DNA from: Coturnix japonica
Lineage: Eukaryota > Chordata > Aves > Galliformes > Phasianidae
Reading direction: 5' to 3'
Length of the DNA: 64,000 nucleotides
Assembly (NCBI RefSeq): GCF_001577835.2
Contig: NC_029521.1
Coordinates: forward strand, 25,965,527 to 26,029,526
Below are positions 49,684 through 58,041 of this stretch, one piece after another (within the stretch, counting starts at the first letter, position 1; each line of letters opens with the position of its first letter). The position numbers and the translations under genes are program-made. Below the pieces are notes generated by a model that saw only the letters and a list, made by a program, of their open reading frames with translations, made no database searches and was not told the origin of the DNA.

Positions 49684-52600
49684 GTGGTCCTTTTATTTTT
49701 CTACCTAGAATGGGCAGGAACATGGTGATATATTAACAGAATAATAATTCCTTCCTTCTTGCAGAACAGGAATGAGAACTTCATTCAAATAGGTGCATCC
49801 CTACAGCTCTAACCGGTAGGAGAAGTTCATATCACAACTACAGAACAAATCAACCCAGGAAAAGAATCTTCACATCCACTAACTTGGCAGAAGCTATAAA
49901 GTAGGTATTTCTATTGACAGCTGATTTCTTAAATCAGAAATGCTCACAATGAGTATTTCTTGTTAAAATAACTTCATCTTATGAAAAATAGAGATACATT
50001 TTATACTTCTTCCAATACCTCTACTGCCAAATTATGAAGTCATCTCTATTATAAGAAACGTTCCCCAATCAATAGCTACTTGCATTACATCTCAGCTTCT
50101 GTTTTGCCAGAAATAAGAAATTGCTGTGTAACCCTCAAATTGCATTCTGTAATGGTAAATTAAAATAAGTTTGTCTCATGGTTCTCACCACTGACATTCA
50201 ATAGAGCTGCAGCTTACAAATAAAGCAGAAAACTATTTAAGGTACCTAATTATAGTGCAAATGACCAGCTGAAAGGATAATACGCATTGGAAAAGACTTC
50301 AGGTGGTCACTTAATTAATATCTAACATAAAAATGTTGAAGTAATCCTTTGTGAGATTACTTCTGAAGAAAGAGCAACTCCACTCCGATAGCATGCATTA
50401 AATTAAAGCTAAATGCACTTCCTCAAACAACCTAATATCCATACTGAAATCTTCGAGTTCTTTTTTTACCATAAGGAATAGAGATACAAAGAGTTCTTAA
50501 AATATACAGAACTCCCCCACTGCTTTGACAATGCGTAAGCTGCTTAGGATCTAAATGGATGAACTTGAAAGACCTTAAACTAAGGGAACAACAACGGCTG
50601 CCAGAATTTTGACATCACTGATGGGGAAACACTTTGAAACTCACTTAGGGAGGGAAAATAAATAGCAAGTACTTCCTCCTTTCCCTTTATAGATACAAAG
50701 CTCTTCCCATGTGTTTGTCACAGAAACGTGTATTTCAGTTGTCTAGAGCCAGAAAAAAACAAAGAACCGCCATCCATAATGAAACGAGAACCAAAGCTCC
50801 TTGAAACCCACACAAAGAAATCAGAACCTGTACAAACCTACAGCTGACTTAAGAACAGGCTTGTAAGTACAGTGTAATTAGTGTAACTACACACCTGACA
50901 TGAAATATCAAGGTTGCCACCAATAAGCAGGTTAATGAGCAAGGTGTAAGCTCATTAGAGAACTAAGAAGTGAACCTGTAACACCTCCAACAGCATAAAC
51001 AAGAGCACAGACACTTGCTGCTTCAAAATGAGCGATCCCAGATATTAATACATTTCTTCAAGAGCCAAAGCAAAGCGATTACACGCTATTAGAATAAAAC
51101 ACAGATTACTATTTATTTGTTTAGACAAACTGCATCCTTCCTTTTTCAATTAGCAGGCAATTGCTTTTATAGAGAAACTTGTACACGCTGTGCTAAGTGA
51201 ATTTTGAAACACACATTGCATCCCTCATAGATATAGAGTGCATCAGGAACACATGAAGCCTTATTCCACATTCACATTGCAGCTATGTGCAGTGTACAAA
51301 AGCCACTCTTGGCAGTGGATGATCTGAAAGAAGGTGGTATTAGTAATCACTGTTTTCTTGCCTATTTTTGTTTACAGGATTGTAATCACTGCTATTCAAA
51401 GATTTATTTACAGTTACTGGAGCAAGACTTTGAACTAAACACAGACGTGAGCACCAGGTACTAAACAAGAAGCATATAGACCATATGAAAAGAATGGAGA
51501 GAGGATGAGCACATCCCCAGCATTTAAGAGATTGCGAAGTTTGAAGGTAGCAGGTTATTAAGCAGTTGTGAAACTGTCCTGACTTCTTCATGCTCTTTGG
51601 TAAGGAATACTTCTAAGAATACATAAACCATGTAAGTACAAATTATTACTTACTTTCTATTACAAATACCAAGTTTTGTGTCTTTTTAACAGGTAACTAG
51701 ATTTTCCAAATAAATTCTCCATATCACACAAGCCTGAATGCCTTAACTCTCAATTATACCATCATGTAAGAGTGCCCTGTCACTACTTCTCTGTTAGTTA
51801 CTTCTGCTGTCTAGGGATCTAGCTAAACAAACTCATACAACGTGCTCCATAACATTTCAGATGCATGTGGACAGCCCAAGGGTTCATAAATAATGAGCCT
51901 AAAGGTCTCCATGAAGGAACTGGGTCTGCAGTCCCACTAGTTAATGTCAAAGGCAAAGTTCTAAACATAATGCCCATGATCCAGTCTTCATTACTTAAGG
52001 TAATTTCATCAACAGGCATTATATGCTCAGTCTCCTGCCTCCCCCCACCCCATTGCAACACAGTGGGTCAGAATTTCATATGCAGAACATGAAATAAAAC
52101 ATAAAGGAGAAAAGCATCAAACACAGGGTTGGGCACCACTGAACATCTGGCACCCTGTACAAACAAGCCAACTACCCTGTGTGTGAATCAGCTGTGACAA
52201 TGTTTTCCTCTCCAGCATTCTCAAATTCCCAGCTCCTGACAAGTTAAAGAGAACAAACGTTCTAAAATAAGTTAACTATTCAGTTTTATAACAATTTATG
52301 TGTCTTGTGTTGCTCTCAGTATCAGTTAAGCTTCTGTCTTCAAACACTTCTACTCATTTCTGGCCCAAACCATGAGCTCTGCTTCTTTCCTTTCTCCCCT
52401 CCAGTCTCTTTAACATACCAGTAGCTCCCACATGATGAATACTGCAGAATGTTTGAGAAATATATTGACAATCCTCTATATCTATACAAGAAGAAAGACC
52501 TGCTGTCCAGGTGAATCTCCCAAAGGAAGAGCAAAGAAGCCTTTATCCTGCTGCTAGGGGGAAGAGCACATCATCACTGCTTCCATAGACAGGCTAGAAA

Positions 52601-55326
52601 CTTGTCTGGAGAGCATAAAGATTATTTACTCTACTTGTTACTTCTAGGTATGCTGAGAATGCTCACTGTCACTGAGACTGGGCTCCCCCAAGCCCCTCCT
52701 TTGGGCTCTTTTCCACATCAAGCAGCTTCAGTCTCTTTCCAAAACAGCAAAAGGATGGCAGTGACCTTGCTCTTGATAACCTCACTGCTGCCCAGGACCT
52801 TCCAAACAACAATTCAGTACCCTGAAGTCTCAAAGGACCACTGCGTTACTTTAAGAAACCACCTACTGCCCCCTGAGGACTTTCTAAGTCTTGGATATTT
52901 TACATGAGAACCCTTCTAAATTAGATGGCAGAAGAACCAGCTGAAAAGCCTTTAATATTATGACACTGCTAATTACACTTCAAACAGGCATTTTCAGTTA
53001 GTCACGCCTGAGGAATCTCAGAGAAAAGGCTTATTGGAGAAGAATGCAGTCAACAAAAATCCTTCCTTAAAAAGTAACAAGAGCTACAAGAAATGAACCA
53101 GAGAGAAAGGAAACATCCTATCCTAAGAGCATTAAGATACTTGAGATAAGGGGAAGATTGTATACCTGGACAGAGGCAAGGCAGTATTTATCTTTCAAAT
53201 CAGAACTCAAGGTGGAATCAAATCGATGCTGCCTGCCACTTTACTACAGAAACATCCCTGAACTTAGCATTGCACGTGCTGCAACATCTGCCTTTTCAAA
53301 CATTTCAGCTTAAAAAGCAAAAACCAAACCAAACAAACATCCAAACAAGAAGTTCCCCAAAGCTTTACCGCAACAGTAGCAACACAACCCCTGTCAGCTT
53401 CTACACTTCAACAAAGTTGCTGAAGAAATAAAGCAAACCGGAAGGAGGAAGGCGCTGCTTATCATGTGATTCCAGAAATATTCCCTAGAGTGAGGGCTTA
53501 TTCCTGTCTCACATTAAGCAACAAAACCCTTGTCTCTCTCTGGACAAGCATCATCCACAGCTCTGGCCAAGGTGGTTGACCAGCAGCAGAAGGCCACCCC
53601 CAGGCCATGTGCTGTCCCACAGAGCCAGCGTTCTGCCTTTCCCAAAGGTGATCATAATCTGGTTGTTGGACACCTGACAGAACCTGGCACATAATATCTC
53701 CAGCACTTAGTTCTGCATGTTTTTGGGGTTTGTTGCAGTCTCTGTGCAATGGTTTCTTCCACCTGTTGCAAATCCATGCCTAACTTCACAGAAAGTGTTA
53801 TCAATAAGCAGTGCACAAGCACCCCAGATGCAGAAACACTGACAGAAATCTCACTTTACAGTAGGTGTGACACTACTAAGAATCACAGAATCACAGAATC
53901 ACAGAATTACCCGGGTTGGAAGGGACCTCAAGGATCATGTAGTTCCAACCCCCCTGCCTAGCAGGGCCACCAAACATACACCTTTACTAGATCAGGTTGC
54001 CCAGGGCCCCGTCCAACCTGGCCTTGAACACCTCCAAGGACGGGGCATCCACAACCTCACTGGGCAGCCTGTTCCAGGACCTAACCACCCTTCTAGTAAA
54101 GAACTTTCCCCTAACATCCAACCTAAATCTTCCCTCCTTCAACTTAAAACCATTTCCCCGTGTCCTGCTATTATCAGCCCTTTCCAAGAGTTTACTCCCC
54201 TCCTGGCAGTAAGTTCCCTTCAGGTACTGAAAGGCTGCAATGAGGTCACCCCGCAACCTTCTCTTCTCCAGGCTGAACAAACCCAACTCCCTCAGCCTGT
54301 CCTCATAGGGGAGGTGCTCCAGCCCCCTGATCATCTTTGTGGCCCTCCTCTGGACTCCTCTGGACCCTTTCCAAAATCTCCATAAAGAACATAACATCAA
54401 CTCCAACACTCTCCTCCCCAAGTAACGTTGTGGGCACAGGCCATCTCTTACCTGATTTTGTAATTGGGCAGGGTGTGTTTGCGCTTGATAACCTTCTTGA
54501 ATTGATTGACAATGATGGAAGTGAGCTGAGGCATGGGCCTCCCTTCAAACTGCGACTTGACTTCGAAGACAACAACGGGGTCATCCATGAAGGAGAAGTA
54601 CCAGTGCGTGAAGGGCAGGCGCGTGAAGACCAGCTTCAATTTGCCCATCACCTGGGACAGCTTGACAAAGAGGTAGGCTGACTTGCCAAAGACCAGGTCT
54701 GCATCGATGGCCAGGTGGAAACCGCCATTGTATTCCAGGTCCACCTCGAAGCTCAGCTCATCGGGGCAGCCCTCCTCACTGAACACCACGGGCCGGATGA
54801 GCCGGACAGCCTTAAAGACGGGCAGGACGTTGCCCAGATACACCTCCCGGAGGCTCAACCCTTCCAACACCTTCCCCGTCATCTTGGTCTGCAGCAGCTC
54901 CTCGAACTCCACTTTGATCTTTTTGATCACCCAGTTCCTCACCAGGGCCGTATCCCGGAGCTCCCTGAAGAGGAAGAGGAAGATGGCGTTGAGGAAATGG
55001 CACGTCTCCTCGCTGGATGAAGGCTCCGGGCCGGGCTCCGGCTGCTGGGTCTGCTTGGTGCCGGGCTCCGGGCCCGCTGAGGGGGCAGGGGCCGAGGCCA
55101 AGGCCGGGGCCGGCTCCGGTGCGGCCTGGCTGCCCGCGGGCTCGGTGCCATGCAGATAGTCCTTCAGACTGCGGCCAACCGCGACACGAGCATAGACGAG
55201 GCCGTCGTCAGCTCCGGTCCCACCGGGAGGCTCCGGGGTTTTCCTATAAAGGAGCAGCAGCTGTAATAGCAGCGTGAGGAAACAGCCGGCCAGAGCCGAG
55301 AGCAAGATGGTGTACAGCGGCAGCAT
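11937..55326 (-). CDS. PDZD8: PDZ domain-containing protein 8, complete five-exon gene
   Basis: PDZD8 is an ER-anchored lipid-transfer protein that tethers the ER to late endosomes/lysosomes and mitochondria; the mammalian protein binds Rab7 and is distantly related to yeast Mmm1. Minus-strand exons 55326-54452, 41238-41116, 36590-36488, 14824-14662 and 14116-11937 total 3444 nt, giving 1147 aa (human 1154 aa). All junctions are GT-AG. Domains by residue: N-terminal ER anchor helix ~4-27; Pro/Ala/Glu-rich linker ~60-106; SMP lipid-transfer domain ~107-292; PDZ ~366-449; Pro-rich disordered region with PPVPPRP ~580-588; a conserved region ~665-795 resembling a C2-like fold; C1 zinc finger 836-886; coiled coil ~1020-1085; acidic tail. 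The start ATG has A at -3 and immediately precedes the hydrophobic anchor. The match to human PDZD8 is unambiguous along its whole length. Confidence 0.97.
14117..14661 (-). other. PDZD8: PDZD8 intron 4 (545 bp)
   Basis: This short intron has the donor GTAAGT at 14661 and the acceptor GTAG at 14120-14117. A 25-T homopolymer (A on the plus strand, 14121-14145) lies directly against the acceptor, and a second A/T run lies at 14180-14192. Confidence 0.9.
14121..14145. repeat. A25/T25 homopolymer at a splice acceptor
   Basis: Twenty-five A on the plus strand are a 25-T polypyrimidine tract in the sense of PDZD8, ending three bases before the AG of the exon 5 acceptor. Confidence 0.95.
14662..14824 (-). 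CDS. PDZD8: PDZD8 exon 4: first two thirds of the PDZ domain
   Basis: The exon encodes [20 protein letters not shown], then [20 protein letters not shown] and [20 protein letters not shown] sits where PDZ domains carry the peptide-carboxylate loop, and the [19 protein letters not shown] stretch is the classic PDZ core. The acceptor is CTCTCTAG and the donor GTAAGT. Confidence 0.96.
17530..17555. repeat. TA-rich microsatellite
   Basis: Alternating AT with a TTT interruption lies in PDZD8 intron 3. It is a simple repeat with no further signal. Confidence 0.8.
24499..24542. repeat. 13-bp tandem repeat with an 11-bp hairpin
   Basis: ATTTAATCACT (24499-24509) is the exact reverse complement of AGTGATTAAAT (24512-24522), with a 2-base gap. 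The unit CAGTGATTAAATT is then repeated at 24511-24523 and 24524-24536, with a partial third copy to 24542. Confidence 0.8.
26872..26935 (+). mobile_element. Possible old CR1 tail fragment
   Basis: The stretch around CTTGAGGTCTCTTCCATTCC resembles the conserved end of bird CR1 (gaggtcccttccaacc) read on the plus strand. It is short and diverged, so this is only a suggestion. Confidence 0.3.
26995..27087. repeat. TA-rich microsatellite cluster
   Basis: Several short alternating TA/CA runs lie here, including an uninterrupted TA run at about 27074-27087. This is simple sequence in PDZD8 intron 3. Confidence 0.75.
27573..27585. repeat. C13 homopolymer
   Basis: Thirteen C on the plus strand lie in PDZD8 intron 3. 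Confidence 0.95.
29290..29390. repeat. TA/CA/TG mixed microsatellite
   Basis: Interspersed CA, TA and TG dinucleotide runs occur over about 100 bp. TGTGTGTATACACATACA-like stretches are self-complementary. Confidence 0.7.
30126..30195 (+). mobile_element. CR1 LINE 3' end, old short fragment
   Basis: GTTGGATTTGATGATTTTTG followed by AGGTCTTTTCCAATCTAAG matches the conserved CR1 3' end on the plus strand, antisense to PDZD8. Only about 70 bases remain and the terminal octamers are decayed, so it is an old insertion. Confidence 0.75.
36488..36590 (-). CDS. PDZD8: PDZD8 exon 3 (103 bp)
   Basis: The exon completes an Arg codon and encodes [20 protein letters not shown] followed by [14 protein letters not shown], matching human LLIFGSYDREANVHC onward. 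The acceptor is TCTGTTTCAG and the donor GTAAAA. It ends on a whole codon. It forms the linker just before the PDZ domain. Confidence 0.95.
36591..41115 (-). other. PDZD8: PDZD8 intron 2 (4.5 kb)
   Basis: The intron lies between the donor at 41115 and the acceptor ending 36591. It carries a CR1 fragment at about 38465-38941 in the opposite orientation to PDZD8. No other gene is seen. Confidence 0.88.
38465..38941 (+). mobile_element. CR1 LINE, 5'-truncated copy (plus strand)
   Basis: About 475 bp of CR1, the chicken-repeat-1 non-LTR retrotransposon, lies antisense inside PDZD8 intron 2. The 38510-38863 frame still translates to the C-terminal part of CR1 ORF2, with [20 protein letters not shown], a TRGNGFKL motif, [17 protein letters not shown] and LPREVVES. 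It ends in GTCTTTTCCAACCTTGTTAA and two ATTCTGTG octamers (about 38925-38941), the usual CR1 3' terminus. It lacks everything upstream of the ORF2 C-terminus, as is typical of target-primed reverse transcription. It moderately diverges from the copies at 53881 and 57875 and belongs to a different subfamily. Confidence 0.93.
41116..41238 (-). CDS. PDZD8: PDZD8 exon 2 (123 bp)
   Basis: The exon completes Arg292 and encodes [20 protein letters not shown] followed by [20 protein letters not shown]. It matches human residues from FKPFFPYQ to LLECS, the end of the SMP region. The acceptor is TTTTCAG and the donor GTATCT. It is found only through the protein match, because it is too short to stand out as an open frame. 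Confidence 0.95.
42788..42810. repeat. G23 homopolymer
   Basis: Twenty-three G on the plus strand lie in PDZD8 intron 1. Such runs form G-quadruplexes readily and are hard to sequence, so the length is uncertain. Confidence 0.95.
46138..46200 (-). mobile_element. Possible old CR1 tail fragment
   Basis: GGAATAGTTCAAGTTGGAAG resembles the reverse complement of a CR1 3' end (atagaatggtttgagttggaagg). Similarity fades quickly on the right, so confidence is low. Confidence 0.3.
49650..49683. repeat. (AC)n(AT)n microsatellite
   Basis: About 12 AC units run directly into about 5 AT units in PDZD8 intron 1. It is likely to vary in length. Confidence 0.95.
53881..54385 (-). mobile_element. CR1 LINE, 5'-truncated copy next to PDZD8 exon 1
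   Basis: About 505 bp of CR1 lies in the same orientation as PDZD8. Its 3' end at 53881 shows three CACAGAAT octamers (reverse complement of ATTCTGTG) followed by the standard GGTTGGAAGGGACCTCAAGG start of the reversed element. The minus-strand frame ending at 53987 encodes the C-terminal end of CR1 ORF2 with [50 protein letters not shown] and [10 protein letters not shown], open over about 130 codons. This indicates a fairly recent insertion. Its upstream edge lies only 66 bp inside the exon 1 donor. Confidence 0.95.
54452..55326 (-). CDS. PDZD8: PDZD8 exon 1: ER anchor and SMP domain
   Basis: Translation starts at 55326 with [17 protein letters not shown], an uncleaved signal-anchor helix followed by [10 protein letters not shown] Pro/Ala/Glu linker comes next, then the SMP domain with [50 protein letters not shown] and [18 protein letters not shown]. 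The exon ends in AG at 54452, and the donor GTAAGA starts at 54451. Human exon 1 likewise holds nearly the whole SMP domain. The exon is very GC-rich because it sits in the CpG island. The chicken-type linker differs strongly from the human one, while the SMP part is well conserved. Confidence 0.97.
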
Positions 55327-55570
55327 CCTCGCCCCCAGCTCGCCTCCCTCCCCTCACGGCCTCGCGTTTAACGGCCCGAGGTTACCGGCTGCCGGCCGCC
55401 GCCTCATCCGGGTCCACCCCGCGGCGGCCCGGCCCGGCGGCGGCGGCGGCGGCGGCAGGGCGGAGGGGGCGGGGCCAGCTCGGCCTCCGAGCAACGCTAT
55501 TGGTGGAGAGAGGGAGGCCCCGTAGGTATGGCGTCACTGTGCGGCGTGAGCATGCGCGGGGGTGGGAGCG
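54990..55570 (-). promoter_or_regulatory. PDZD8: CpG-island promoter of PDZD8
   Basis: A sharp rise in GC and CpG covers the 5' half of exon 1, the 5' UTR and the upstream flank. It contains a GC box (GGGGGCGGGGCC near 55464-55475), an inverted CCAAT box (ATTGG 55499-55503), a half-CRE (CGTCA 55532-55536) and an NRF1-like core GCATGCGC (55550-55557). No TATA box is seen. Transcription probably starts somewhere between about 55350 and 55480. This is a typical broadly expressed housekeeping promoter. Confidence 0.8.
55434..55456. repeat. GGC/GCC trinucleotide repeat
   Basis: An uninterrupted run of about seven GGC units lies in the PDZD8 promoter or 5' UTR, 110-130 bp upstream of the start codon. 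Confidence 0.9.
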
Positions 55571-55588
55571 GAGGGGATGGGGTTGGGG
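55558..55588 (+). promoter_or_regulatory. Predicted G-quadruplex motif upstream of PDZD8
   Basis: Five G-runs (5, 3, 4, 4 and 4 G) are separated by loops of 1, 6, 2 and 2 bases on the plus strand, the template strand for PDZD8. This meets the usual G3+N1-7 rule several ways over. Confidence 0.65.
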
Positions 55589-55595
55589 TACACGG

Positions 55596-55617
55596 GTTGT
55601 TATGGGGTTGTTATGGG
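55596..55617. repeat. 11-bp tandem duplication GTTGTTATGGG
   Basis: Two exact copies lie head to tail (55596-55606 and 55607-55617), inside the G-rich flank of the PDZD8 promoter. Confidence 0.85.
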
Positions 55618-57874
55618 GCTGTCATTAAGGGGTGGTTGGTTGGTGGGTTGTGGGTGAAACCCCTCTGGAGATCCTGAAATCCCCTCGGGATACACGGAGC
55701 TGCCGGGATTCCTTCAAAGCCCCTTCGCTGCTTCCTGTTTCTGATTGAAGTTTGGGGCTAAACCTCGAAGTACAGCTTGTTCTCAAGTTCTCCCATCGGT
55801 GATGGGGTATAAACCTGTCCCTGTGCTCTTCAGATCACATATTTTTGCCTCCCTCCATCCAGAGCTACTTAAAAGTGCAGGCAGAAGGAGGAGTAAATGT
55901 GAAACTGAAGCTCTGGGAAGATAAAACTGCCCTCCCCCCCCCCCCCCCCCCTTTCATAATGTCTATGGGATTGAAAAGCTCTTAATGATGCAGAGCTGTG
56001 GTTTGAAACTAGAGATTTTCGGCGTATGAATTTTTTATAAGGTCTTGTGACTGGAAGTTGAAATGGCTGGGTGTTTAACAGAGCAATTTCTATAGAAATA
56101 CCAGCAAGGTCATCAGTAGAGAATTTGATCTGCTCTGTTATAAGCCTTTACCATGGCTAATATGGGCATATGCAGTAAGAAAGTGTTTGGATTTGCAACT
56201 AAATGGCTTTTCAGGAAAGGAATAATATATTCAGAGAGGCAATAACAGCTTTGGGGTCAGGAGGAACACCAGGTAAAAAAAAAAAAAAGCAGGTATTTCA
56301 TTTGAGCTTTTTCTTCTGTTAAACAAGCAAAGAAGAAAAACTGGCACATTTTACACACCTGATGGCAGCTTAAGAGTCTGAAGCACTGAGCTCAGTGATC
56401 ACTTTTATCCTTTCCCAGGAGTGTTTTTATCAAGAGCTGTGTGATCTTGGAGACACGTTGTGAAGCAAGAATTGGGTGGGTTTCAGCATTTTCAACAATA
56501 TCAGAATTAGCAGCGGAGATTATGAACACGAGTGCAAAAAGGACGTGCAAAAATGTTGTGTAACATTACGTCAGATTGAAACTATTCTAGAGAGAAAACA
56601 ACCTTATGTTGTATAAAAGGGAGGAAGGGTTTGTCTTCTTACCATCTGGAAAGGGCCTCGAGGCATGCATGGCTTTGGTTTCAGATTAGAAATTACTGTT
56701 TGCATTTTTTAGAGGTCTGGATAAATAGAAAGGTGTGTGCAGTCATTTGGTTTCCACTCTGGTTACACAGAGCTTTGTACAGCTGTATGGAATATACTCA
56801 CCTGCTTGTTCTTTGTACAGCTGTGAATTATTAAATAGGATGCTGCACATGCATAAGTTAGACCTGGTGTGCATGGTTGTTTTTGTTTTTAACATGAGAA
56901 TTATTTGTTAAAGGGAATATTTCACCTATATGCAAAGCAAGAAAAATACTCAGAAAATATTCTTAGAATATTTTACTTTATCTTAGAATGTATTCTCAGA
57001 AAATATACTCAGGCATATTCTTTTAGTTTGTGAATCAGACTGTAGGGCAATAAAATTGTGGGTGTAGGGCTTTAAATTTTCAGCATTTTGCAAGAAATTA
57101 CAACAGAGATAGTGGACAAGGATTGCAAAATACATAAAAGTCGGTACTGTAATAGAGAAGAAGTAGCATAACTTCACAGACAGCGGATTTCTCACGGCTG
57201 GGCAAAGAGTGGTGACATCCTAGAAACATTTGCCCTTTTTCTTCTCATTCATAACTGATACAAAAAGTAGAAGAAGAGTTTGGAAAGACTTTATTTAAGC
57301 CTAGATGGTGTGTTCAGTTTAAAAGGCACATTTTTCATTTGACATCATGGCACCAAACAGAGAAACACCCTTAACAGAAGCTTAGAAAAGCAATTACAGG
57401 TGGTGATTTTTCAAAGACAGTGAAGTGGTCTAAATAACAAATTCATTATCACAGCAGGAAATGCTGAGTTATTTTGTAATGAGTGGTTTTAGTAATTTTC
57501 TTTGTCAACGTGCTATAATTGTTGCATGTTTTTGTAATATCTGTTGGGAAAAATGGTTTCGTTCTTTCCTTGGCCTCCTATTGTTTTTTGTCTTAGGGAC
57601 CAAAATTAGATGATCATTCTCATGGTATTGCACGAAACGGGATTTAGAAAGTGATAAGGTAAATTCACAAGGAGGAAGGAAATCCACTGCGGTCTGTTAA
57701 CCACAAAGATTGCTAGAAGTTGCACTGATGACAAATTGCTGTTTCATCCTTTCCTTTCAACTGTCCTGAGGCTCCTACCGTTGAGAGAGCACAACAGCTG
57801 ATCTGGTCCAGTTCTGAAGATCTGTAAAAAAGAAAAGAAATAGAGCGATTAGGACTGCTTGCAGTTCTGGCTTT
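55618..57874. other. Gene-free region upstream of PDZD8
   Basis: After the CpG island, composition drops to AT-rich sequence. It holds the C18 run, an A-run near 56277-56288 and self-similar TATTCTCAGAAAATAT-type motifs at about 56945-57010. No coding exon or known repeat is supported. Confidence 0.7.
55934..55951. repeat. C18 homopolymer
   Basis: Eighteen C on the plus strand lie about 600 bp upstream of the PDZD8 start codon. Confidence 0.95.
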
Positions 57875-58041
57875 CACAGAATCACAGAATTACCCGGGTT
57901 GGAAAGGACCTCAAGGATCATGTAGTTCCAACCCCCTGCCTGGCAGGGCCACCAAACATACACCTTTACTAGATCAGGTTGCCCAGGGCCCAGTCCAACC
58001 TGGTCTTGAACACCTCCAAGGACGGGGCATCCACAACCTCA
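57875..58041 (-). mobile_element. CR1 LINE 3' end, 167-bp copy
   Basis: This strongly 5'-truncated CR1 is on the minus strand. It has CACAGAATCACAGAAT at the 3' terminus and then the same sequence as the first ~165 bp of the copy at 53881, with only a handful of mismatches by eye. The two are clearly the same, relatively young subfamily. Confidence 0.95.

Larger units (their letters stand above)
41239..54451 (-). other. PDZD8: PDZD8 intron 1 (13.2 kb)
   Basis: The intron starts at the donor of exon 1 (54451) and ends at the acceptor of exon 2. It contains a CR1 insertion at 53881-54385, a G23 homopolymer at 42788-42810 and a CA/TA microsatellite at 49650-49683. No other gene is supported. 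Confidence 0.88.

Noticed and set aside
53867-54385. 172-codon Pro/Leu-rich plus-strand frame
   Set aside because: It is an antisense reading of the same CR1 copy, with composition as expected from the element.
53987-54421. 144-codon open frame on the minus strand next to PDZD8 exon 1
   Set aside because: It is the C-terminal end of CR1 ORF2 plus a few flanking codons. It belongs to the LINE copy and is not a host exon.
54683-55277. Plus-strand and alternate-frame open frames (up to 158 codons) over PDZD8 exon 1
   Set aside because: They are GC-driven shadows of the exon 1 coding sequence and resemble no protein family.
55274-55525. Plus-strand 83-codon frame through the CpG island
   Set aside because: High GC removes stops. 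The poly-Gly stretch comes from the GGC repeat, and there is no supporting homology.
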